A stretch of 64,000 nt of DNA from Straminergon stramineum (taxonomy: Eukaryota > Streptophyta > Bryopsida > Hypnales > Calliergonaceae). The stretch's first letter is position 1. Each line of letters opens with the position of its first letter. Location: assembly GCA_963920665.1 (NCBI GenBank), contig OY987264.1:35444906-35508905 (forward strand). Reading direction: 5' to 3'. The translations under genes were made by a program, and so were the position numbers. Positions 24,843-36,235 of this stretch are shown piece after piece. The notes under the pieces are model-generated. The model was given only the letters and a program-made list of their open reading frames with translations. It had not been told where the DNA came from and made no database searches.

Positions 24843-26588
24843 GACAATGCTCCTGTGACTAAGGGCATACTAGTGGCAGCGTGTGGTCTGGCCACGGTAC
24901 TGGTTGGCGCTGCAAGCGGTGCCAATGGCTTTAGCCTATCTTATTAGGTAAAATTTTATTGTTGTTATATTTTAGGGTTTTTTGACGTATTTAGAGAAAT
25001 CAAGGTGATTGTATGCCTTGGAATTTAGGGCTTGGGTCGGCTGAAACCAGTAATCCAGAGTGTGGTCCAGAGAGGGAGAGGGAGAGTGTTTTAACTACGT
25101 CTTGGAAATGTGAAATGATTTTGATTAGGATGAAACTTATGTACTATAGGTAACCACACCTTAATGCGATTCTTTGAGCACTAAGGATGGTTCTAATTTT
25201 AGACTGAACAATACCTTAACTGATTCTTGTTGGCAATTGCAAGGAGATTCTAGTGCACCAAAATATGCCGTATTTGAATACTTTATGCAAAAGTTTTTAG
25301 TTTTCAAAGTTTTTTTGGTAGATTACGTAACACTAATGTGTTAAGTTTTGGTGTGAAATTGGTATACATTCTCAAAATCAATTTTTACTTTTTGTGCAAG
25401 ATTTTAGGGTTTGAGACTTTGTTACGTGTGGCAAATAGGTACCTCTGCCTTGGTGGTAAGTTTTAATTGAATCTTACATTGAATTTATGATTTGTGGAGT
25501 GACAGAAAGTGGTACAAAAGCTACAACTATGGCGCTTACTCTGTCTAACTATCGGTAGTTGGCATGGCAGTTTTTTGTGATGTTTTCTTCAACTGTCTCC
25601 ACAATTCTTGAGGTGGTCGTATTGGCTGCACTAAGAGGTATGCTGAGATCTTTGCGTTTGTACTGCAGTAAATACCTTGTAATCCTCTTCCTTGCCGGAA
25701 GGATCATACTTTTGATAGGCCTATATCTTGTCTCAATGGATCTTGCTCTAGGACATAACGATTGACATGGATTTTCATTTGCAGACCCGATCGCATCGAT
25801 TGGAATTTTCTTGGCTCCTAGACCTTATGGCTTAATATTTGCTTCTTTTGTTCCTTTATTCTCTGACATCCCAATATTCACCCATTTCAAAATCTTTAGG
25901 GCATGCTTCTCAAACAAGTCCTTTGTCTATCTTGCGAGTTTACAAGTAAATCCCGTCCTCCGGTTGCACTTTGCCGGTGTACTTTGTATGACTTTCCAAC
26001 AGCTGATTTGCACAGAAATTGTTACTCTTCTATACCTTAGCATATGTATCTGAGTCTCTATTCTTCTGTTTGCATTCCTCAGCTATTTTGATTTCATTTT
26101 TTTAAGCAGCTTCTCTTATCATCGTAGAAGTGGTCCATCATTCCCGGAGTTTGTGGACTTCTAGCTGGGTTTCTTTACAAATCCAATGTCTTGGGGATCA
26201 GAAAAGTGAAGGTCTGTGCTCTAAGACTCCCAAAAAACCATGCATCTAAGTGCATTACTAGTCTATTTTTGGCTCTTCAGTGATGAAATCCTTCCCATCA
26301 GTATTTTTTGACGTGGCTATTAAAACTAAGTGTCACCTATTTGTTACCTGCTTAGTAAGCAAGTGACACTTGCTTTTGGTAGCCACCTCAAACATATCTG
26401 TAGTTCAGTTGCATATTTTGCTGAGATTGTGATAGGCATTGATGGAATTGTTTTTTCCTATCCAGTTTCTGGAAGGATTGGCATTGGTAGCTGGAAGATT
26501 GTTTGCCCCACTCATGTCTGGCGTCTCCACACTACCACCGACATCTAGAGGGTTGGCTTCAAATGGACCCACAAGTCGTTCATTCGAG
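24843..26588 (+). pseudogene. UBAC2-like rhomboid-family gene fragment with two stops
   Basis: Five exon-like blocks match plant UBAC2-type proteins, ER membrane proteins with a rhomboid-like fold: 24843-24947 (NAPVTKGILVAACGL), 25559-25637 (FSSTVSTILEVVVLAAL), 25785-25945 (PYGLIFASFVPLFSDIP and SFVYLASLQ), 26110-26211 ([14 protein letters not shown]) and 26466-26588 (LALVAGRLFAPLM). Junctions between the last blocks are GT-AG with agreeing phases, so it is an unprocessed copy. Breaks: TAG at 24945-24947, where the family has Gln at the exon end, and TAG at 26125-26127, where it has Trp. The exon expected between the first two blocks (family motif around STPELMFG) was not found, nor was a C-terminal UBA domain. 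It could be a duplicated remnant or a transposon-captured fragment. Confidence 0.75.
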
Positions 26589-27006
26589 GTACGTACTTCA
26601 ATTCCTTTTGTGTCTTTGAATGTTTGAAGTATTTATTCATTTATTATTATTCCATTCAAATGTTGGAATTTTTATTACATACACTTTGCTCTTTTGGGAC
26701 AATGGCTGTACATTCCTAGAGGTCTTGGCTGTGTGGCACTGCAACTTAGTCTTGCAGCGCCACAGGATGCTTTGAGACTCTCTTTGAATGATGTTGTTGT
26801 TCAAGTATAGGAAGGGGTTGGTGTGTCAGTTGTGTGGTGTTTCTACTTAGCTAGGAGCATCACAGGATGCTTTGATGCATCACCTTTTTCCATACTTTTA
26901 AAATTTGAGCCTTCTCTCTCATAGCTTTAGTGTGCTTTGAATCTTTTTTTTCATTCATTTTTGTTGTAACAGGATTTTAATCTAGTGTTTCATATTGTTA
27001 TATAGA
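26589..27006. other. spacer between UBAC2 fragment and dioxygenase remnant
   Basis: It contains two similar blocks (CACAGGATGCTTTGA at about 26761 and 26861) and a possible acceptor directly before the ATG at 27007. No UBA-domain exon was clearly found. Confidence 0.4.
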
Positions 27007-28465
27007 ATGGGGAAGAAAACTAGGTCTAATGCGAGAAAAAATAAAGCACAGGAGCGTAGAGAGGCCAGTGAAGATGATCCAAACAAACATAGCTGCATGT
27101 TTTGTAAGTGCTTGATATCAAATTCAGAGGAATCTCTGAATGAGCACTATACTGGGAGAACACATAGACGTTTAGAGAAGCTCCACCTGTACACTCTTTT
27201 TTTTGAAAAGCATGGTATTTTTCCTACCATTGGTAGAAAAACTTATGAGTGTAGACAGTGTGGTAAGAATGGCATTCCAGCTAATGTAAAGAAGCTCAAA
27301 GCTCATCTTTACAACATCCATTCCATTGGCCCCACCAAATAGTATCCAAATTTGACTTCGGATGCAAAAGTTTGGTACTCTGGAGGTGAAAACCTTAATG
27401 TCATATACAGGGTCCAGAGGGTGAGGCCCAAAGTTTATTGGGTTGAGGAATATGAGCTGGAGGAGGAGTGCTATAGTTTTGATAGAGTTAGCCCTCCAAC
27501 ACTATGTATGGACTCTTTAGGATGTGGATTTCATTTTTTATTGGTAAATGGACGGTTCAGCAAAAGTATCCTGGTAGAGATGACTGAGCATGCAACATTT
27601 CTAGAGGCATATGGAAACCTTACCAAACATGGGGAAATGAAGAGGGTGGATCATGATTCTCGAATTGTGATGTTTGGTTTTCGATATGCTTATGGGGAGA
27701 TTGGAAGGTTAGTTCATTGACTACATTCACTTTCACATTGAAGCATACTTTTTCAAATGTTTTATGTTTTTGTATTCTATGTTTTTCTAACATTCTATAT
27801 TCTATACTTATATGGTGTGTGTTGATTTTTCAGGTTTAAGCATAATGTTCGTGGTTGTTACAGTCGTGCTGATGTTTTATATACTATGATCAGTGACCAT
27901 TTGAAGATACAGTTTCCAGAGGTCTTCAAACATTTGGAAAAGATTCTACAGGAAGAAGGCATTAGAGAAGAAGATAATGTTACCCTTGGAAATACTCCAT
28001 TTACTACGATGTTTGTTACACAAAATTACCATTGCAACATTCACACCAACACTGACAATGCGTCTTATGGATTTTTTATTTGGTTTGGCTCAGACAATAT
28101 GTATATTTTTTTCAATTTATATTTTATCATTTTATATATTATATTCTTATTCTTTGAACTATGTTTGATTTATTTAGTGTTTTTTTATAGGTACAAAAGA
28201 CAAACACAAAAATGAGGTAAATTTTCATCTACCAGGGGTCAAATTGTTCACTATCCCCCACATTGGTGATGTTATGCTATGTAAAGCATCTGAGCTGTGG
28301 CATTGTACTAGAACTGTTAGCAATAGAGGGTAGTTTGGCATTGCTCTTTATCAAAAGGCATCATTTTTCAAATGGTATTCCATTCTGAAAAGCTCAATGT
28401 TAGGTGGTATTTATGATAAATTCACCTTGAGCTGGATCAGGAGTTGTAATGAAGAGTATGATTAG
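27007..28465 (+). pseudogene. C2H2 zinc-finger plus TET/JBP-like dioxygenase, decayed
   Basis: Blocks: 27007-27707, 27834-28100 and 28191-28465. The N-terminal part has two zinc-finger-like units (CMFCKC with HYTGRTH; CRQCGKNG with HLYNIH). After a middle region (WYSGGENLNVIYRVQRV), the C-terminal part resembles the 2-oxoglutarate/Fe(II) fold of TET/JBP proteins: TMFVTQNYHCNIHTNTDNAS, FFIWFG, HLPGVKLFTIPHIGDVML, ELWHCT and FGIALYQK. Family members oxidise methylated or other modified pyrimidines in DNA; many fungal ones travel with KDZ-type transposons. Breaks: TAG at 27340-27342, TAG at 28331-28333 and a one-base phase mismatch at the second intron. The usual His-x-Asp iron motif reads His-Thr-Asn here. 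The family call rests on motif memory and needs a profile search. Confidence 0.55.
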
Positions 28466-28734
28466 GATTCTATACCCCAATAGTACAGTATTTCAATCTT
28501 GATGTATTTTGAATTTATACAAAAAAAATTCTATTATTCTATTCTATTATGATGTTTTTGATTTTTACATTGTCTTGTAATTTCTAGTGGCAATTATTTT
28601 GTATAGATTTAGTTAAAGCTATGTGTAGAGCTCAATTGAAATTATCAAGATTATGTTTTTACATTTGAATGTTTACTACATATGCCTTTTTTTACAATGA
28701 TTTTCTTCTATGTATTTCTTCTACAATAGCTTAA

Positions 28735-30587
28735 CCCTCTAAAGACGATTGGAAGGCCTCTTTTCCCCCCAAAATACTCAAAACTACCATTTCTATTGCA
28801 AAAAGTAAAACTTATGAAGATTTTACAATTGCTTCATATCTAAATGTAGAATATTATACCTTACCAATATAAGAATATATGTACTAAATTTTGAAAAATT
28901 CAATCAAACAAATTGTAAGTTGATTGTATTTAAAGTGAAGTATAACTAGTTTTTTTGTACCTTGTATAACTACATCATTTGACTATTAACATTTTTTACT
29001 TAAATTTTTTATACTACAAAGTTTCAAATTTTAAATCTTTATAGTAGGAAATCAAATTGAAAGTATAGAAAAAAAAATTTTAAGCTTAATTTTTATTGTT
29101 TAAAAAATAATTAAATAGAAATAGGTACAAGATAGAGGGACATTAACCTAAATTATGGATATCTCTAAGATGAAATTGAATTACACTAATTACAATCATG
29201 GAATTATTTGAATGAGTAAATTAAACTATGTGGATTTTTTAGTTTAACCCCTACAGGACCAAGGTGATTTTCTAATTAAAAAACACTCAAAACTATCATT
29301 TCTATTACAAAGAGAAAAGAACATGAAAAATTGTTTTTTTTTTTGCATATCCAACCATAAGATCTTATATTTGACTTGTATAATAATACATGGAAGAAAT
29401 TTCAGAAACTTTGATTGTGTAGATTGCAAGATGTATGCATTTAAAGTAAAGAAAACAAGTTTTTTTCCACTTTGCTCAACTAGAGTTTTTTGGCTTTGAA
29501 TCTTTTTAGTTCCCATTTTTTACACTACGGATTTTGATTTTCTACTTATTTATGTTAAGTAGTTGAGTTGAGAATATACAAATTTTTTTTGGAAAAAAGC
29601 ACTTAGTTTTTACTCTTCAAAAAATTGTTAAGAAGAAGTGGGTTTAAGATTGAAGAAAAAACTAAATTGTTAATAGTTTTTAGATGGAATTGAATCACAA
29701 TAATGCCAAAGGTGAGATTTTTCTAGGAAGAGAATCTAACCTTATCTAGCATGTTTTTTAGAAAAATTCTAAAAATTGCATTCAAAAATGAATTCCACAG
29801 GTTATTTTTTCTAAAAGATGCTTAGATTGCCCAAAAAACTAAGATTATCCATAACTTTCTCATTATTAGCCCAAATTGAATGAAACAAAGTTTCACATGT
29901 AGACAAAAATACAATCTTGAGAAAAAAATTTGAAAAAAAATTATTTTGACTTTCTGTGATTTTTTTTGTGCTGCCCAAGTGCCCAACGAACTCCATTTTT
30001 GCTTATTATGCCATAACTTTTGTTCCTAGGCATCGATTAAAATAAAAAAATATTTTTTTATAAAGCTCTTGCAAAAATACACAACCTCTAAAAATTCCAA
30101 AAACTATCACTAAAAATTGAGACAATAGGAACCTAACCAAGGGGACAAATGGTCCTTCAAGGGTCAAATTATGAAAAATTGATCTCTCTAAAGAAGTCCA
30201 ATAAATTATTTTTTCAAAATGTTGATATAATTGCATAGGGAATAAGATGCCCCAAAACTCTCAGATCTCATATCCACATGAGATGAATCAAAACTTTCAT
30301 GTAGAGAAAAATATAATTGATAGAAAAAAATAAAAACAAAAATTCAAATTTTTGTTAATTTCTTTTTATTACATAGGCTCCCCTGTTTTCATCCCATTTA
30401 GCCTAATTTTTGCTTCTAGATGCCAATTGAAAAAAATTTCTATTCCCACAAAGCCAATTATAATAGTTGTTTTATATTCAAAGAAAGTTTCAAAAAATAA
30501 AAAATAAAAATTAGACCATGATACATACCTACCCAAATCTAATTTGTCCCTTTAGTGTACTCAATACAACAAATGATCTTTCAAGGG
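28735..30587. mobile_element. family B element carrying a nested copy
   Basis: The outer ends are TTAA then CCCTCTAAAG (28731-28744) and CTTTCAAGGG then TTAA (30578-30591). The left part shares CATTTCTATTGCAAA-type sequence with the other copies, and the right part after 30170 repeats the sequence expected of a right end. The copy at 29248-30163 sits inside it. Non-coding. Confidence 0.65.
29248..30163. mobile_element. family B element nested in an older copy
   Basis: The left end is TTAA followed by CCCCTACAGGACCAAGG (29244-29264); the right end is GGTCCTTCAAGGG followed by TCAA (30151-30167). The interior AACTATCATTTCTATTACAA and AGAAATTTCAGAAACTTT match the copies at 6645 and 46148. It is about 916 bases long and non-coding. 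Confidence 0.7.
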
Positions 30588-30591
30588 TTAA

Positions 30592-32235
30592 TTACAATTG
30601 CAACTTTTAGTTGATAATCATATTCAAATGAGTATTTAGTCCATCATTGTAAAAACATATATTGAGTCATTTATTATAAAAATCCTACAATTTACAATTT
30701 GATAGAATTGTAGCTTATTCTTCAATCTTTATTTTACACCCTCCTTACAATAATGAGCTACTAAAAAAGTTTATGCATTAAAAAGTATTGTACAGTAGTA
30801 CTGTGATATAGAATTTTATTATTTTCTTTAGAGTTTAGAATTTGATATTAGAAGCCCTCTAAACTATATTCTAAATATAAAGTAACGGAAGTCTTTGTTA
30901 TGTAATCTATCGTGGTGATCCATTTCAAACTTCAATACAGCTGCAATACCTCTTGTATACAATACTTATTATATACGAAATAGGTAGTAGTATATTTCTA
31001 TACTATACACATGTCAAAAGGTTGCTTCTGCAAGATTTGAATATTGGTGGCGCCGTAATAAATACACTTTCACAAAGCTTCTAACTAAAGTTTTTTTTGC
31101 TAGGAAGGTCCAACTTCCACCATTGTCACTTGTGGATTTCTTTGTGCAAAACAGTATTCTTCTTGCACAATTGTGCGACTCATTCACGTGGTAAGTCTAA
31201 GCGCTTCGTATGCAATCCAATACTTGTTTTAGTACATGTATGTAATGTATAGAATATCAAAATGATTTGATCCAGCAACTGTATAAGTTTTAGAAAGAAT
31301 ATTCAATTGTTTGTATTTAGAATCTAAGTGTTGATTACAAACTTCATTGCCTAGCTTCAACAAAATATGCAAGAACACTAAAAGTATAGAACAAAAACAT
31401 ATCTCTTGTACTCTTTTGCATTGTGAAACTTTGAGAGATTTATTACAATAGGAAGATCATGTACTAATTATTGTCTGTTAAAAAATCCATTCTTATTGCA
31501 AATGCTTGGCATCTACTTTTGTATAGGTGAGTTTGTTCACATTGGAAACCTTCTTTTCATACTAACGAGTAACGACATGCTAGTGCAACAAGAACTGAGG
31601 ATATAGAAGTTGTTCTATCATCTCCAAGTAATTTAATGTACACCTTCATTTATTATGGCTTGATTAGTATAAGTGACTTATTGTTGTTTAATCTTCACCT
31701 CATATTTGAATTATTTCTTAAGTTCATAATTAGTAATGGATTTCTGGTTCACCTTTTTTGGAATTAGGTACATCTCAGACATCTCATGGCATTTTTATTT
31801 GGAAATCGTTGGATGTTTTGAATAATTTACATTTGTATTTGTCAATTACATAGATTCCATTGTAGCAATTCTATCTCTTACAATTTCGTTTGTGCTACTT
31901 AGATTATTGTTTTTGCACATTCATTTTTTTACTTGAATGATTTTTGTGATGTATATTTAACAATGTAGTTTGAATATGAATTTAAGGAGTTTCTATCAAT
32001 TTAACCATATTTAGTGAACTTGCTTCATACTAGAGAAATTATTAGATCATTTTTGTAATATTTTTTATACTCATCATTGGAACAAGTATAGGATGGTTAG
32101 ACTATTTCCCTTTTGAAAAGCTCCAAACAATTGTAGTAGTGATGGTGGTTGCCACTCCTATATTATTAGGGTATAGAAATTTTTGTTTTTGATGTTATCC
32201 ATAAGTTAGTGAATTTGTTGATTTCAGAATTTGGA
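30592..32235. other. AT-rich stretch upstream of the unknown gene
   Basis: No supported coding region. The part near 31021-31200 has more balanced composition and ends in a donor-like GTAAGT at about 31190, so it could be a 5' exon or leader of the gene at 32236. Confidence 0.35.
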
Positions 32236-33836
32236 ATGGCTCAGCGGATGTCACAAGAAGCAAGGGCTACATTTAAAACAGTTGGCAATGGTAGGAGGCA
32301 ACAATTACCTCACCCAAGAACTACAAGTCAACGTCTTGTTGTTGAAGAGCATGCAACATCTTTGTTGGAGGAAGCTCGGTGACTACAAAGTGGTGGACTC
32401 CAAACTGAAAATCTAATTTCCTCATCACCTACTTTACAAGAATGTAAGTTTTCATTCCCATTACCTATCCTTATATAAAATGTAGTGACTAGATGTTTAT
32501 TAATACTAATTTTTTTTGGAGCATTGCTTCAAAGTGTTTTAATACAGTTTGTATTGATTTTATTGATGTTAGATGATGACCTAAACTTTGCCAACAATGG
32601 TGAGCAAGGAATTCTAAATCCTGGACATACAAGACATGACAATGAAGCAATCAATGTTCCACATCCAACAAATGCACATGGAAACATTGGTGGACCTAGT
32701 GTGGGAAGGGTACCTGAAGCTTCTCCAATTGGTGTAGCTCCAACCACTGTTGACAGAACTGAAGCCTACTACAGGATTCAGAATTTAAAAATACTAAAAC
32801 AATGCAAAAAATACAAAGATTCCCTTATGGATTGTCAATCATCTCTAAAAGTAGCAACAAATGCTTTGAAAGCAGCCCTCCAAAACAATGAGTCAATCCC
32901 TGATTACTTGGACATTATCAAGATCAAGGTAATGTTGAATAGACAATTTAAAATTTGATTGTTGTACTCAAATGCTTCTCATTTAAAAACATCTTTTATT
33001 GATTAACTTTATTATAATGACTTCTTTGGTTTTTGACAATTTAATTCTATGTTCATTTTTTATAGGCAAAGCTTCCAGGGATCATCAACAAAGTTCTTTT
33101 TGGTGCTTTTGATTTTTCCACAATGTTTCCTTCAATTGATATGATGATGGAAGCAGTTCTTATGTCTTTTGAGATTGATGAAGATGTTGAAGCCCATGCT
33201 TCATTTTCAAAAATATGGAATGAGCCTCAACCGTCAACAAGGAGCATTAGATCCATTGTCATTAGGACATTCTCTAATTGGAGATCAAATTTTGGAGGCA
33301 TAGTAAAAATAGAGATGTTTCGGCTCTTGGGTGTTCCAGTTTTGTTGTGTAATGCCACTTTGGAAGAAATTGCATTCCAAGGAGCTAAGATGGAAGAACT
33401 AAAAGCAGGTATAGTATGTGCCTATGCAATTTTCATCCTGATTATAATAGTTTGATCAACCATATTTCATTGCTCAATCTAATGATTTGGACATAATTAT
33501 GTAGGTGATGCTTGGAGGGTGAAGGTCAATGACGATGGATCTCGAGATCCTTTTGGAAGTAAAGCTATACATGGTGCTATTGCAAAAGCCATATATGGTG
33601 AGACATATGACATTGACACACTAGTTGAGATAACATTGGAACAAGCAGGATGGTTGTTTCATGTTCTTTCATTGGCAATGGGAGGTAACAACCTTGAGAC
33701 ACAAAAAACTATGGAAGATCGCAAGATGATGGCACGTTGGGAATGTGTGGCATTGGAAGAGGTCAACAACATGAAACGAATTCACATAATCAATCCATCA
33801 CCAGCAACTATGGCTAATGTAGCTGGTCATTCTTAA
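32236..33836 (+). CDS. unrecognised multi-exon gene, possibly transposon-borne
   Basis: Exons: 32236-32443, 32573-32928, 33066-33408 and 33505-33836, with GT-AG junctions whose phases all agree (1, 0, 1). The last three give about 344 open residues. Exon 1 reads MAQRMSQEARATFKTV but has an in-frame TGA at 32380-32382, so either the true start is downstream or this copy is broken. Visible: a Pro/Gly/Asn-rich segment after residue 70, a helical KILKQCKKYKDSLMDC region, then STRSIRSIVIRTFSNWRSNF, FRLLGVPVLLCNATLEEIAF, and the C-terminal HGAIAKAIYGETYDID with QAGWLFHVLSLAMGG. I recognise no family. Its AT-rich codons and its neighbours (transposase, dioxygenase remnant, repeats) suggest a mobile-element gene. 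Confidence 0.6.
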
Positions 33837-35866
33837 ACTTTAAAATTGTATTGTTTAGAATAATATTTGAACTTTACTTTGCTTTTATTTTATTTTGTTG
33901 TTTGAAAATTTGTAACTCAGCCATATTATTGCAATATTTATGAAGCATCTTGTGCAACCCTTCTATATTGCACAATTTCTACAAGGAAAGTTCTTGCCAT
34001 AAAGGTTTGAAAATCACATATTGATTCTGCATTAGATGTGTCTATATTTTATATATTGTAATAGACAATATGTACAATATATTTTTCTACTCCCCTTGGT
34101 GATAAGTTCATAATTTTTTGGATGGGCCCCTTTTGATTTTGGACCAAAGATTGGCAACCTAATGACAAATGATGCAAAGTGGTTTGGGGCAATCTTTTCT
34201 ACAAATCAGGTTCTTCAATGCCACATCTTCCTTGAATTGATCAAGTATAGTTCATATTTAAAAAATGTACAGATTGAATTATATTGCTTGTTGGTATGTT
34301 TTGTTACTTGCATTGAAGATGTATTATTTCTTATCTGTAACATTACTATGTATTAAATCTAGTGTTAAGCTTGTATATCATTGCATATTGGAAATGTTTT
34401 AGTTCTGAATACTAATATTTTCCACATTTCATTTTTCTTCAAAGTAAAGTGTTAGATAGCTTTACTACAACTAATGTGTGGATTGTTGAATACAACAAAC
34501 TTCAACCATTTCAGAGCCTATTTGGGTGTTCTATGTATCTTACATTAGATCAGGTATGTATACCTAACTAGATAACTTCTCCTAAATTTCCTTTTTGGAA
34601 TTGAAATTCTTGTTTAGTTATTTACTCATAAAGTCTTCATTTAATATATTTTTTATTCCTTTCCAAACAATGGTAGGGCCATTAGTGATTAGATTATTGC
34701 TTGGGATTATTGTATGTATCTTGTATATTGGTACCATAGACTAATAAAGTATCTATTTACTATAGGTGAAAACAAAAGTATACTTGGAAGTATTAGGAAT
34801 TGATGGTAGCACATGATGGAGGCAAATAGATGTTCTTCTCCATTTTTAGTATAACCAAAGATCACTCAATGGTTGTATTGACCAAATTTAGATGGAGCTA
34901 GTATTTTTGTATTTTTAGCATGACATTCAACCTTTGAATAGTGACTCACCACTCATACAATAGGACTCAATCCGTCTGTCAGGCATTGTGTTTCATTATG
35001 ATGATGAAGACAACTAAATAGATTTAGCTTTGTAATATTGATTACAGTTGTAAATACTTGGGTACTAAATACATATAGGCATCTATTGTATTAGGTGTTG
35101 ATTGCCGCTATGTAATGTCAGCCTATAGTATATATGCTATATAAACTTGAATAAATGGTTTTTGGCACTCAACATTGACTTGTTCTCTCTCTCTCTATAT
35201 ATGTATATCAAATTTCCTACCATGATCATCACCATTACTAGAACTGAAGGTGTATTAATGTCTTGTTGATGATAAAGTGATTGACCACTCAATGCCATTT
35301 TGACATTCAGTTAGTATAGAAGATGTTTAAATATGAAACTTACATTGATGGCATTGTATTGAAATTTACATTGTTCTATAATTTGCACTACTATAGCATT
35401 AGCATTGAAGGTTTTTTAGTATTATTTTGTATAGTAATTCAACATCAAAAGTTCAAGATGTTGGCATATCTCATTTTAATAAAGCTATGGAATCATTTTA
35501 GCATCAAAAACATGTGATGGTTAGGTGTCAGTGTTACAATTACATATTGCTATTATATTGACATTTCATAGCTATTTGAGCATCAAAAATACATTGATGA
35601 GTGTCATTTTGTAGAAAATATAGTTTGATTTTAGTACAATTGTGTTGCCATTTTCACATAAGAAGTCATCATGTTAGAGTTATCATCGATCTAACATTGT
35701 TACAAGTCAACACCAAATTAGTGTAATTGTGGAGCCAATTTATCATTCTCACAATTTGACATCTTATATATGTCTAAGCTGCATGTTGTCATTTCAGAAC
35801 ACAAATGGTACAACTTTTACATCAAAATTACTTAGCAATAGTCCGTCTAGACCTATTTTAGCATGG
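33837..35866. other. AT-rich stretch with subterminal-type repeats
   Basis: No supported gene. A CT run followed by TA repeats lies at about 35186-35210. From about 35285 on the sequence repeats AATGCCATTTTGACATT-like and GCATTGAAGG-like themes, resembling 15180-15800 and the interior of the element at 14668. Confidence 0.4.
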
Positions 35867-36235
35867 CATCATAAAAGTTGGGCTAGATTATTTTGGTGCC
35901 ATTTTGACACCAAAGGCTGCATACAAGTCATTTTACTATCATTTTATCCATACTAGGTTGGTATGGAGGTTGGCACCAAATTAACTTAATTGCACTTCAA
36001 TGCACCATCGTAGCACCATGTTCATATGGCTTGAAGTTCCTGATGGGAAATAATATCTAACAGTTTGAGTGTCATTTTAGCATTAGAATAATAGGCCCTT
36101 ATAGAATCCAGGTTGCATTAACCTAGTCCATGTTAACATAACATCACATTGACATTAATCCCCACATTAACTTAACAATATGTAGTTTTGATGACAATAT
36201 GGCACCCTATTAACATGCCCTGAAGTTCCTGATGA
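35867..36235. mobile_element. partial family P copy, inverted relative to 14668-15172
   Basis: It starts CATCATAAAAGTTGGGCTAG and continues with TTTGGTGCCATTTTGACACC, TCCATACTAGGTTGGTATGG and TTGCACTTCAATGCACCAT, which match the reverse complement of 15172 down to about 14940. The far end is missing or diverged after about 36050, and GAAGTTCCTGATG recurs at about 36220. It ends close to the presumed PBC1 leader. Confidence 0.75.

Noticed and set aside
26740..26815. UBA-domain exon of the UBAC2 fragment (DALRLSLNDVVVQ)
   Set aside because: The resemblance is short and part of the block repeats at about 26861, so it is not a convincing UBA exon.
35186..35210. CT/TA run as a promoter element
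   Set aside because: It is a plain microsatellite with no gene start nearby on the appropriate strand.
14668..36235. The two family P copies as terminal repeats of one giant element
   Set aside because: The repeat at 14668 is already closed by its own right end at 15172, and the copy at 35867 points outward. So they are not simple termini of the interval; only a composite arrangement remains possible.
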